In this document: positions 1 to 8,897 of the stretch, one piece after another
How the letters are laid out: each line of letters starts with the position of its first letter
How positions within the stretch are numbered: position 1 is the stretch's first letter
Assembly: GCF_037971845.1 (NCBI RefSeq)
Contig: NZ_CP150227.1
Span: 5,890,001-5,954,000 of the forward strand
From: Paenibacillus sp. FSL R5-0766
Lineage (GTDB): Bacteria; Bacillota; Bacilli; Paenibacillales; Paenibacillaceae
Length of the DNA stretch: 64,000 nt
Reading direction: 5' to 3'
Translations under genes and position numbers: made by a program
The notes under the pieces: generated by a model
Seen by the model: only the letters and a program-made list of their open reading frames with translations
Told to the model about the DNA's origin: nothing
The model's database searches: none

Positions 1-1214
1 AGTGTAATATTCTCCTTGTTAGCCTGATCTACGATGGCACGAGCCAAAGGATGCATCGAGAGGTTCTCAATGGCCGCTACCGCACCTAACAACTTGGCGC
101 GATCTACATGTTCAGCCGTAATAATATCGGTGACTTGAGGGGTGCCCATGGTCAATGTACCTGTTTTGTCAAAAGCCACGACCCGCGTGCGAGCCATATT
201 CTCCATATGGGTACCACCCTTAAAGAGAATGCCACGACGGGCGCTGCTGGACATCGCGGACAGCATGACAGGCATGATCGAAGACACCAATGCACAAGGC
301 GAAGCAACAACCAGAAACACCATCGCTTTATAAAATGCCTCATTCCATGTCCAGCCAAGCAGTAGTGGAGTTCCTGCAATCACAAGTAAAGTCACCCCTA
401 CAACAATGCGTGCGTATATTCCTTCAAACCGCTCCATGAAACGTTGGGAATCCGGCACTTCTGCCTGTGCTTCTTCCACCATTTTAATGATTTTGCCAAA
501 CAGTGACCCTTCAGCCGATTTTGTGACCTCTACATATAAGGCACCCTCCCCGTTTACCGTACCTGCGTAGACCTCATCCCCCACAACTTTGTCCACAGGC
601 AGGGATTCTCCGGTGATGGACGACTGATTGATAAAAGAACTCCCCCGGTACACGACACCATCTGCTGGGATGAGTTCTCCCGGTTTGACCAACAGCAGAT
701 CACCCGGCTCCAGATCATCAATAGCCACAAGGTTCATCTGTCCGTCCTCAATACGCAGTGCAGTCTCCGGCTTGAGCGCCAGCAACGATGAGATATCCTT
801 ATGACTGCGCTCTGTCGCATAACTTTCCAACGCACCACTGAGTGCAAAAATAAAGATCAGCATCGCGCCTTCATTCCAGTAACCAATGGCTGCTGCCCCA
901 AGGGATGCGGCAATCATCAGCAGGTTTACATCCAGATCACGGTCCTTGACCAGTGTCTCGATGCCTTCCTTCGCTTTGGTCCAACCGCCAACGGCATACG
1001 CCACAATGTAGAGCATGATGGATAAGGTACCAAAATACGGTGCAGTTCCCCAGGCAATCAGCATCAACAGCCCGCTGCCCAATGCTGATTGCATCTCTTT
1101 TTTCTGTATCATGGCTCGAAAATCAGGCTTCTTGCCCCGATTGGGGCCGGGTGTTTGGGCTGAGCGTTGTTCTGCTTGTTTCTGTCTGTGTAGAGGTTGA
1201 TGTATCGCTTGCAT
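1..1214 (-). CDS. pfeT: P1B-type metal-transporting ATPase, Fe(II) efflux-like (5' part; 3' end outside window)
   Basis: N-terminal 404 codons of a heavy-metal P-type ATPase that uses ATP to export a divalent metal across the membrane. Visible are transmembrane segments, the actuator motif TGES, the phosphorylation motif DKTGT (Asp349) and, in the ion-binding helix, Ser-Pro-Cys at residues 305-307. SPC rather than CPC is the hallmark of the P1B-4 group (PfeT/ZosA, FrvA, CtpD, CoaT), mostly Fe(II) or Co(II) exporters. There is no N-terminal CxxC metal-binding domain; the first 40 residues are a short polar tail. The ATG at 1214 has AAAGGA about 11 nt upstream. A Fur-type box lies about 180 bp upstream. 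Membership of the ATPase family is certain; iron as substrate is inferred from the SPC motif and the Fur box. Cobalt or zinc remain possible. Confidence 0.92.
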   Translation of the reverse strand, partial: MQAIHQPLHRQKQAEQRSAQTPGPNRGKKPDFRAMIQKKEMQSALGSGLLMLIAWGTAPYFGTLSIMLYIVAYAVGGWTKAKEGIETLVKDRDLDVNLLMIAASLGAAAIGYWNEGAMLIFIFALSGALESYATERSHKDISSLLALKPETALRIEDGQMNLVAIDDLEPGDLLLVKPGELIPADGVVYRGSSFINQSSITGESLPVDKVVGDEVYAGTVNGEGALYVEVTKSAEGSLFGKIIKMVEEAQAEVPDSQRFMERFEGIYARIVVGVTLLVIAGTPLLLGWTWNEAFYKAMVFLVVASPCALVSSIMPVMLSAMSSSARRGILFKGGTHMENMARTRVVAFDKTGTLTMGTPQVTDIITAEHVDRAKLLGAVAAIENLSMHPLARAIVDQANKENIT

Positions 1215-1330
1215 ATGAATCACGTTCCTTTCGAATGGTAGGTTTGCGGATGACGAGTCTGCTAAATTCCGCTCCCAAAAATGAAGTTGTATTGAGAATG
1301 AGAGCCATTGTTAATGCCCTAAAAATGACA

Positions 1331-1361
1331 CATGCTGCTGCGGGAATCCCGCAGCAGCATG
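1331..1361 (-). other. Perfect hairpin in the ATPase leader
   Basis: Inverted repeat CATGCTGCTGCGGG, loop of three, CCCGCAGCAGCATG: a perfect 14-bp stem between the Fur-type box and the ATPase start. On the minus strand only a short T run follows, six bases after the stem, so it is not a textbook terminator. It could be a leader attenuator or a stabilising stem. Confidence 0.6.
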
Positions 1362-1391
1362 GTTTGTGAATGATTTTGCAATAATCTAGAA

Positions 1392-1411
1392 TGAGAATGA
1401 TAATCATTTTT
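1392..1411 (-). promoter_or_regulatory. Fur-type box upstream of the metal ATPase
   Basis: GAGAATGATAATCATTTTT matches the classical 19-bp Fur box at 16 of 19 positions. The 7-1-7 core starting at 1392 matches TGATAATnATTATCA at 13 of 15, better than the PerR or Zur versions. A weaker related sequence (TGAGAATGAGAGCCA) lies near 1295-1309. In Bacillus subtilis Fur activates the PerR-repressed pfeT gene, so the position fits an iron-efflux gene. Confidence 0.7.
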
Positions 1412-1519
1412 GTGCTTATGCAATTATTTTTACCCAATACAACTTTTAATCAGTATATGCCTGTGGTCCTCATTTGTAAATGGGCTTTTTTCGATGGATA
1501 GTCATACATGCGTGTTCAA

Positions 1520-1556
1520 AAGACAAAAAGCCGCTGTCCCGGAGGACAACGGCTTT
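1520..1556 (-). terminator. Rho-independent terminator of metY
   Basis: Stem AAGCCG-TTGTCC / GGACAG-CGGCTT on the minus strand, followed by TTTTTG, about 80 nt after the metY stop codon. Confidence 0.8.
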
Positions 1557-1634
1557 AACCATCTATTGATATTCAATATGACCTGTTTATGGCCTACCAC
1601 TTAAGTGATTATTTACACATCCACCCAATGCCAT

Positions 1635-3089
<1,455 letters not shown>

Positions 3090-3110
3090 TTATCGATTTC
3101 TGTACCAAAA

Positions 3111-3138
3111 AAACCTTTGCACTCGCAAAGGTTTTTCA
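3111..3138 (-). terminator. Terminator of the kdu operon
   Basis: Perfect 10-bp stem AAACCTTTGC / GCAAAGGTTT with a 4-nt loop, then a T run on the minus strand, 45 nt after the last gene of the operon. Confidence 0.85.
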
Positions 3139-3180
3139 GCTACTTTGGCTTCGGCATGCAATACCTCATCCAGGGGTTGG

Positions 3181-4026
3181 TTAGACCCGAACTGCACTCC
3201 ATACTTCACGCAAATGTTTGGCTGCAGGTACAGCTTCCTCCGCAGTTACGCCTTCAAGTGAAATATCAATATGCGGCTTGTACGTTTTTAGCAATTCAAA
3301 AAATAACGGGTAATCCAGTATCCCTGCCCCAGGTACCGGATTGTACTTCTCTCCCTGTGCATCAAAGGCTACATCTTTGGCATGGATCACAATCATGCGC
3401 TGATACAGCGATTCCATCACCTCGCGCAAGAAAGCCCCTTGATCTGCTGCATGTGGTTGTTTGATCAGATTACACGGATCGAACAGCATCCCCAGATTCG
3501 ATGAAGGAATCTCTTCAAACAAACGTGTCATATGTTCATGGGTATGAAGAGTATGTGTGGACACAGGCTCAATCGCCGCATGCACGCCCCATTTCTCCGC
3601 TTCCTCAGCCAACTCCTCAACCGTTTCTTTCAGCACACTCCACGCCTTCTCTTCATATCCATCCGGATGTGTATCCTGATAGGTGTCCAAGCTCCCGGTC
3701 TCCGTTGCTACCATGCTGCAACCAAAATCCCGGGCATAACGCAGATGCTCCTTGAATCGATCAATGTCCGCACGTCGTCTTACCGGATCAGGGTCAATCG
3801 GATTAATATAACAGCCCAGTACCGCAATCTTCACCCCGCGCTGTGCAAATTGATCTCCAATCTCATTTGCCAGTCCAGGGCTGAGCTTGCCATTCGATGA
3901 GTCCACATCGGATAATGCTTTGGCCAGCGCCAGCTGTACGGAATTAAATCCATTATCCGCAATCGTCTGCGCAAGCTGTGCTGTAGGCTGTTTGCCAAAT
4001 GTATGCGCCAGAATACCAAGTTTCAT
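3181..4026 (-). CDS. Xylose isomerase-like TIM-barrel protein (sugar phosphate isomerase/epimerase family)
   Basis: 281 aa AP-endonuclease-2/IolE-type TIM barrel. Visible family features include the N-terminal LGILAHTFG strand, the metal-ligand regions AIEPVSTH and MLFDPCNL, a VIHAKDV strand and a C-terminal SLEG. The family isomerises or epimerises keto-sugars with a divalent metal. As the last gene of the kduI-regulator-kduD operon it probably handles an intermediate or a side branch of uronate degradation, but the sequence does not fix the substrate. The ATG at 4026 has AAGGAGG seven nt upstream and starts 37 nt after the kduD stop. Confidence 0.85.
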   Translation of the reverse strand: MKLGILAHTFGKQPTAQLAQTIADNGFNSVQLALAKALSDVDSSNGKLSPGLANEIGDQFAQRGVKIAVLGCYINPIDPDPVRRRADIDRFKEHLRYARDFGCSMVATETGSLDTYQDTHPDGYEEKAWSVLKETVEELAEEAEKWGVHAAIEPVSTHTLHTHEHMTRLFEEIPSSNLGMLFDPCNLIKQPHAADQGAFLREVMESLYQRMIVIHAKDVAFDAQGEKYNPVPGAGILDYPLFFELLKTYKPHIDISLEGVTAEEAVPAAKHLREVWSAVRV

Positions 4027-4063
4027 CTCACTGCCTCCTTATGCTAATCCGATTATCAAGTGA

Positions 4064-4816
4064 TTAACGTGCCATCCAGCCGCCATCGACATTCAGCACA
4101 TGACCATTCAGATAATCCGAAGCGGCAGATGCCAGAAAGACAACCGGGCCTTTCAGATCTTCAGGTGTTCCCCAACGCCCCGCAGGAATACGGGCTGTAA
4201 TATCCCGGTAACGATTCTCGTCCGCACGGATCTGGGTAGTATTATCGGTTTCCATATAACCAGGTGCGATACCGTTAATCTGGATTCCCTTCCCTGCCCA
4301 TTCATTGGCGAGTGCTTTGGTTAAACCGGCAACGCCATGTTTACTGGCTGTATACCCTGGCACGTTGATCCCACCTTGATAGGACAACATGGATGCAATA
4401 TTAATGATTTTGCCACTTCCGCGTTCAATCATATGTCTGCCTGCCAATTGGCTTAGGAAAAATACAGTGTTCAGGTTCAGACCAATTACATCATGCCAGT
4501 CCTGCCCTGCATGATCAACCGCAGGTGTGCGACGAATGATTCCGGCATTGTTGACGAGAATGTCAATTCTGCCCTGGAACGCAAGCGCCTGTTCGAACAC
4601 TGCCGACAACTCATCTTCACGACTTAAATCCGCTTCAATCACATAAGCTTTGCGTCCGAGTGCTTCAATGGCACTTGCCGTTGCCGCAGGCTTGGAATAA
4701 GAGACCAGCACCACATCAGCACCTGCTTCTGCCAAACCAATGGCCATCCCTTGTCCAAGTCCTCCCGAGGTACCTGTTACCAGTGCAACTTGTCCGCTTA
4801 AATCAAATGGGTTCAT
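4064..4816 (-). CDS. kduD: 2-deoxy-D-gluconate 3-dehydrogenase / 2-keto-3-deoxygluconate-forming SDR
   Basis: Short-chain dehydrogenase/reductase of 250 aa. The Rossmann motif TGTSGGLG is at 15-22, the NNAG strand at 89-92, and the catalytic residues are Ser142, Tyr155 and Lys159 (YTASK). KduD reduces 2,5-diketo-3-deoxygluconate to 2-keto-3-deoxygluconate with NADH in pectin or glycosaminoglycan uronide catabolism. Location two genes after kduI, with only a regulator between, supports KduD over a generic SDR. The ATG at 4816 is preceded by GGAGGAATC. The last residues, NVDGGWMAR, are typical of KduD. Confidence 0.92.
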   Translation of the reverse strand: MNPFDLSGQVALVTGTSGGLGQGMAIGLAEAGADVVLVSYSKPAATASAIEALGRKAYVIEADLSREDELSAVFEQALAFQGRIDILVNNAGIIRRTPAVDHAGQDWHDVIGLNLNTVFFLSQLAGRHMIERGSGKIINIASMLSYQGGINVPGYTASKHGVAGLTKALANEWAGKGIQINGIAPGYMETDNTTQIRADENRYRDITARIPAGRWGTPEDLKGPVVFLASAASDYLNGHVLNVDGGWMAR

Positions 4817-4893
4817 GAATGATTCCTCCGCATGGTTTTGATATGCAATCCGTAGAGCCGTCCGTTCTTTAATCCCATGAATAATGAATGAGG

Positions 4894-5655
4894 TTAACTT
4901 TGATAATCCACTGTGACACCGCTCTGCTCGTATAAGGCAACCGTCTCTTCATCCAAACGACTATCGCTGATAATGTAGTCCAGTTCCGAACACTGGGCGA
5001 AAGTTCGCAGTGCAAATTGTCCGAATTTATAATGATCCACAACGCCGTATACTTGCTGCGAGGCAGATATCATTGCTTTTTTTAAAGGAACCAGATCTCC
5101 CGTGTATATGGATAATCCAAATTCCGGATGAAGGGCTGTCGTGGATATAAAGGCTTTATGAATGTTAAGACTGGATATAAACGTAGCCGTATCATCCCCA
5201 ACCAACATATTCCGTACACGCGCCCCGCCAGGCACAACCAGTCGCACTTGCTCCTTTTTGGTCAACTCCGCAATAATGAACAGGTCATTGGTCACCACCG
5301 TCAGCGGTTGATTATCGAGACGTTTGGCCATCTCTAGCGTGGTGCTGCCACCATCGAGAGCAACGATATCTCCAGGTCGAATGTAAGCAAGGGCACGTTC
5401 AGCAATCTCCGTCTTCTCCGAATGATGCTTCTCGGTAACTCCGCGGCTATTCAAGATGCCATACTGGTCATTCTGAGCCAGCATAGCACCACCATGGACA
5501 CGTACGAGCAGTCCCATACTCTCCAACTTGTCGAGATCCTCTCGCACAGTCTTCCCAGTCACCTGCAGCAGATCACTAAGATCACTGACGGTTACTTCCT
5601 GACGCTCCAACAGAGCCTCCATAATTTTTTCATGTCTTTTCAATGGATTCATCAT
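4894..5655 (-). CDS. DeoR-family transcriptional regulator of the kdu operon
   Basis: 253 aa. An N-terminal DeoR winged helix-turn-helix (RHEKIMEALLERQEVTVSDL onward, with the DLDKLESMGLLVRVHGGAM recognition and wing region) is followed by a sugar-phosphate sensor domain with the GDIVALDGGST phosphate loop near residue 100. DeoR proteins usually repress catabolic operons and are released by a sugar phosphate. It sits between kduI and kduD, so it is probably autoregulated through the repeats upstream of kduI. ATG codons at 5655 and 5652 are both possible; AGGAAG ends 6 nt before the first. A TTG at 5661 abuts the ribosome site and is unlikely. Confidence 0.9.
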   Translation of the reverse strand: MMNPLKRHEKIMEALLERQEVTVSDLSDLLQVTGKTVREDLDKLESMGLLVRVHGGAMLAQNDQYGILNSRGVTEKHHSEKTEIAERALAYIRPGDIVALDGGSTTLEMAKRLDNQPLTVVTNDLFIIAELTKKEQVRLVVPGGARVRNMLVGDDTATFISSLNIHKAFISTTALHPEFGLSIYTGDLVPLKKAMISASQQVYGVVDHYKFGQFALRTFAQCSELDYIISDSRLDEETVALYEQSGVTVDYQS

Positions 5656-5739
5656 AATCAACTTCCTATACTACCTGAGTCAAATGAATGAGTGTTCTAG
5701 CGTCCACCCTGTCAATTTAACTCAGACATCTGTAATTTA

Positions 5740-6579
5740 TTATTTCAGGTCTTTCATCGCTACGCCGTCCATATCTTCGAACGTCTGGTTCTCACCAGCC
5801 ATCGCCCAACAGAAGGTGTAATTGCTTGTACCCACACCACTGTGAATGGACCAGCTTGGGGAAATGATCGCCTGACGGTCGCGTACAACCAGATGGCGTG
5901 TTTCGTTTGGCTCACCCATCATATGGAATACAACACCGTCTTCAGGCAAGTTCCAGTACAAGTATACTTCGGAACGGCGGTTATGGGTATGTGCAGGCAT
6001 CGTGTTCCACATGTTACCCTTGTTGAGTTCGGTAATGCCCATCACCAACTGACAACTCTGAATTCCACCTTCTCCTTGGTGAATGTAACGATAGATCGTA
6101 CGCTCATTGGAAGTTTCGATGCTGCCCAGATGATTCGGCTGAGCTTGTTCTTGTGTTGCTTTTACTGTTGGATAGGTGTGGTGAGCCGGTGTGGATACAA
6201 AATAGAATTGGGCAGGTTGAGCCTTGTCACTGCTCGTGAACACAACCTCCTTCACACCTCTACCGATGTAGAGACATTCCTTCGCTCCAATCTCATAACC
6301 TTGTCCATCCGCTGTCACTGTTCCGTGACCACCGACATTAATGATACCGATTTCACGACGCTCCAGGAAAAAGTTCGTTCCGATATCTTTCAGGTTCACT
6401 TCAAGGGTAATGTCCTTGCTCTCAGGTACAGCCGTTCCCACAATATAACGATCCACATGAGAATACACCGTTACCAATTCATCGGTTGCAAACAGTTGTT
6501 CCATCAAAAATTCCTCACGCAGGCGAGATGTATCATACGTTTTCACTTCATTGGGATGTGCAGCATAACGATTTTCCAT
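5740..6579 (-). CDS. kduI: 5-dehydro-4-deoxy-D-glucuronate isomerase
   Basis: 279 aa cupin-fold isomerase that converts 5-keto-4-deoxyuronate, formed from unsaturated galacturonides, to 2,5-diketo-3-deoxygluconate. The zinc ligands are all present: His197, His199, Glu204 (HTHNRRSEVYLYW) and His246, matching the ligands of the E. coli enzyme one residue earlier. Length equals the family norm. First gene of the operon; AAAGGA lies about 11 nt before the ATG. Presence of kduI with kduD indicates use of pectin or other uronide polymers cut by lyases, although no lyase is encoded in this window. Confidence 0.96.
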   Translation of the reverse strand: MENRYAAHPNEVKTYDTSRLREEFLMEQLFATDELVTVYSHVDRYIVGTAVPESKDITLEVNLKDIGTNFFLERREIGIINVGGHGTVTADGQGYEIGAKECLYIGRGVKEVVFTSSDKAQPAQFYFVSTPAHHTYPTVKATQEQAQPNHLGSIETSNERTIYRYIHQGEGGIQSCQLVMGITELNKGNMWNTMPAHTHNRRSEVYLYWNLPEDGVVFHMMGEPNETRHLVVRDRQAIISPSWSIHSGVGTSNYTFCWAMAGENQTFEDMDGVAMKDLK

Positions 6580-6624
6580 TATTAATCCATTCCTTTCGTC
6601 ATTTAAATTAGTTGGGATTGAGTT

Positions 6625-6657
6625 TGAACATGTTCATATAAGTTCATTTTAGTTCAT
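6625..6657 (-). promoter_or_regulatory. Phased ATGAAC repeats, probable operator of the kdu operon
   Basis: Three direct copies of GTTCAT (plus strand; ATGAAC on the coding strand) begin at 6632, 6642 and 6652, exactly 10 bp apart. The first is part of a perfect palindrome TGAACATGTTCA at 6625-6636. One copy per helical turn on the same DNA face is what a multimeric DeoR regulator would bind. They lie 46-78 bp before kduI. Confidence 0.6.
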
Positions 6658-6714
6658 TATGTATCTTTTGTGTACCTTTATTTTCGAAAAAGTAATTTAT
6701 GTGATAATGAGATT

Positions 6715-6734
6715 AAGACTTTTTTCCAAGTCTT
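6715..6734 (-). terminator. Weak hairpin after the MDR gene
   Basis: AAGACTT / AAGTCTT stem just after the 6740 stop, with only a poor T tract on the minus strand. Possible weak terminator. Confidence 0.4.
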
Positions 6735-6739
6735 ATGTA

Positions 6740-7723
6740 CTAATGTAATAAGAGAACCTTCCCCTCGATACCCGATTCAGCCGCTGCAATAGCCTGTTGT
6801 ACATTCGTTAGGTTATACGTCGCCCCAGTGTTTGCCATGACAAGCCTCCCTGCTCTGACCAGCTCCATCACCTCATGAAATACCTGTTCCCAGCGTTCTT
6901 GCGAACAGCGTTCCACCCAATGTTTTAACCAGAAAAGTTTCACATGAACTTGTGTTCCCCGGGTTGCTTCATGCCATAACGGTGTGATCCTCGAAAGTAG
7001 TCCTACACTGATGACCGTACCATTTGGCTTAAGGCAACTGACCAACTGTTCCCCGTCTGTCCCTCCAATACAATCCACGGCTGCATCAGCACCGCGCCCC
7101 TCTGTTAATTCCGTAATTCTAGCCTGTAGCAACTCTTTCGTTGTATTGATAACAGAAACTGCTCCAAGACGATACAGTTCAGCAGTATGACGATCATCTC
7201 TCGTAAGCGCAATCAATTTAAATCCATAGATTTTTGAGATCTGTGCAAAGATTCGTCCGATTGCAGATCCCCCTGCATTCACAATCAGGGTATGATCACA
7301 CGTAAGCTTAAGCACCTCTGTACAGATCAACCAAGCCGTAACCGGATTAATATAGAGCTGACTGGCTGAGTGATCATCGATATCATTTGGCAAGATGATT
7401 GTATGACGATCCAAGGTCTTCACGACGTCCTGCCAAGTATTCTCACCTTTTAGCGGCAAGACACGGCGCCCCAACATTTGATTGGATACTCCCGGCCCTA
7501 CTGCTTCTACTATCCCCACACCCTCAAACCCGGGAACAGCTGGTAATCGGGTACGATGCGGGTAAGCTCCTCGAACAGGAATAATATCGGAGGGATTAAT
7601 AGGCCGAGCATACATCCTCACTGCTAATTCACCGGGGCCAGGGGGTATCACATCTTTTTCTTCCATACATAACACTTCGCTTGGTTCGCCAAAACGATAA
7701 TAACGGATTACCCTAGCTTTCAT
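6740..7723 (-). CDS. Zinc-independent medium-chain dehydrogenase/reductase (quinone or enoyl reductase-like)
   Basis: 327 aa MDR protein with an N-terminal GroES-like fold (PINPSDIIPVRGAYPHRTRLPAVPGFEGVG) and a C-terminal Rossmann fold whose nucleotide loop reads NAGGSAIGR near residue 150. Cysteine zinc ligands of true alcohol dehydrogenases are absent, and the PINPSD and PGFEGVG motifs are those of the quinone reductase / mitochondrial enoyl reductase (MECR) branch. It would reduce an activated double bond or quinone with NADPH. It is a single-gene unit; substrate unknown. ATG at 7723 with AGGAGATGTACCA upstream. Confidence 0.88.
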   Translation of the reverse strand: MKARVIRYYRFGEPSEVLCMEEKDVIPPGPGELAVRMYARPINPSDIIPVRGAYPHRTRLPAVPGFEGVGIVEAVGPGVSNQMLGRRVLPLKGENTWQDVVKTLDRHTIILPNDIDDHSASQLYINPVTAWLICTEVLKLTCDHTLIVNAGGSAIGRIFAQISKIYGFKLIALTRDDRHTAELYRLGAVSVINTTKELLQARITELTEGRGADAAVDCIGGTDGEQLVSCLKPNGTVISVGLLSRITPLWHEATRGTQVHVKLFWLKHWVERCSQERWEQVFHEVMELVRAGRLVMANTGATYNLTNVQQAIAAAESGIEGKVLLLH

Positions 7724-7885
7724 TGGTACATCTCCTAAAATAATTTTGCTAAAATAGCCTAGCTAAAATATTGAATATATTGACTGAGTGTATAACAATA
7801 ATATCACTGGTAAATTATTTCATAAACGACTTATTAAGATATAATACAACTTTTTTTCATTAAAATTTGCGATAACTTCTGCTTA

Positions 7886-7935
7886 GAAAAAAAAGAGCCC
7901 CACAAACCTTGATTACCAAGGTCGTGAAGCTCTTT
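7886..7935 (-). terminator. Terminator of the qox operon
   Basis: Imperfect hairpin with outer arms AAAGAGC / GCTCTTT and inner arms ACCTTG / CAAGGT, ended by eight T on the minus strand, 12 nt after qoxD. Confidence 0.85.
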
Positions 7936-7946
7936 CATCATATCAA

Positions 7947-8276
7947 TTAATGTGCAACAGCATTGTTAAGCATGATCCAGATCGAACCAATTACGATGGT
8001 CATCATAATCAGTAAACCGAAAATAAGGGCCATGACATTCCAGCGTGGTTTCTCTGTTTCACGGATATGCATGAAGAAGAAGAGTTGAACCACAAACTGA
8101 AGTGCTGCCGTGCCAAGAACAACAATGAGTGTTCCTGTTCTTTCCATCATATCATTGAGAACCACCACAAGTGGAATGATTGTCAGAACGACGGACAGAA
8201 TGAAGCCGATGACATAAGACTTCAGTGAACCATGTTGCTCATGACCGTGGGAATCATGTGAGTTGTGCTCTGACAT
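7947..8276 (-). CDS. qoxD: Quinol oxidase subunit IV
   Basis: 109 aa with a His-rich N-terminus (SEHNSHDSHGHEQHG) and three transmembrane helices, of the cytochrome o/aa3 quinol oxidase subunit IV family (CyoD/QoxD). It helps assemble or stabilise the oxidase. The FFFMHI(R) segment in helix 2 is the family signature. The qoxC stop codon TAG directly abuts this ATG (TAGATG), implying translational coupling. Confidence 0.93.
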   Translation of the reverse strand: MSEHNSHDSHGHEQHGSLKSYVIGFILSVVLTIIPLVVVLNDMMERTGTLIVVLGTAALQFVVQLFFFMHIRETEKPRWNVMALIFGLLIMMTIVIGSIWIMLNNAVAH

Positions 8277-8897
8277 CTACATCACCCCCATGAGATAGAC
8301 GATCGACAGGAGGAAAATCCATACGACGTCCAAGAAGTGCCAGTACAAGCTGATGACGTTAATTTTACCGCGAGTAACATCGGTAATACCACGTTTTTTC
8401 AGTTGTAACATAAGTCCAATCATCCAGATCAGACCGAGCGATACGTGAAGTCCGTGAGTTCCTACAAGGGTGAAGAATGCGCCAGAAGCAGCACTCGTTG
8501 TAAAGCTGAACCCTTCGTGAATCAACTCAATAAACTCATATACTTCCAGTGCGATAAAGCTTGCACCCAGAACGGCTGTAACAGCCAACCAACTGATTAA
8601 TTGTTTTACTTTGCCTTGATTCATCGCCAGTACGGCTAGTCCGCTCGTGAATGAACTTGTGAGCAAGATAAACGTTTCGGCAATAACACCAGGCATTTTG
8701 ATCAATTCAGACAAAATCGGTCCGCCCGCCGTATTGTCACGCAACACAATGAAGGTTGCGAACAATACGGAGAACAGGATAACGTCGGAAATCAGGAAGA
8801 ACCAGAATCCGAGAATTTTCATTTCCTGTGGATCATGATGTCCATGGTCGTGACCATGTGCATGATTCTCACCGTGCTTAGCGGCTGCTTGAGCCAT
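8277..8897 (-). CDS. qoxC: Quinol oxidase subunit III
   Basis: 206 aa, five transmembrane helices, heme-copper oxidase subunit III of the short CyoC/QoxC type. The N-terminus is His-rich (HGENHAHGHDHGHHDPQE). Conserved features are MKILGFWFFLISDVILFSVLFATF and GTHGLHVSLGLIWM. The subunit binds lipid and stabilises oxygen access to subunit I. Its ATG directly follows the qoxB stop codon TAG. Confidence 0.94.
   Translation of the reverse strand: MAQAAAKHGENHAHGHDHGHHDPQEMKILGFWFFLISDVILFSVLFATFIVLRDNTAGGPILSELIKMPGVIAETFILLTSSFTSGLAVLAMNQGKVKQLISWLAVTAVLGASFIALEVYEFIELIHEGFSFTTSAASGAFFTLVGTHGLHVSLGLIWMIGLMLQLKKRGITDVTRGKINVISLYWHFLDVVWIFLLSIVYLMGVM

Noticed and set aside
1123..1437. Minus-strand frame of 104 codons upstream of the ATPase
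   Set aside because: It overlaps the ATPase start in another frame and spans the Fur box and leader hairpin; no ribosome site.
5842..6585. Plus-strand frame of 247 codons
   Set aside because: Antisense shadow of kduI, whose zinc ligands are intact.
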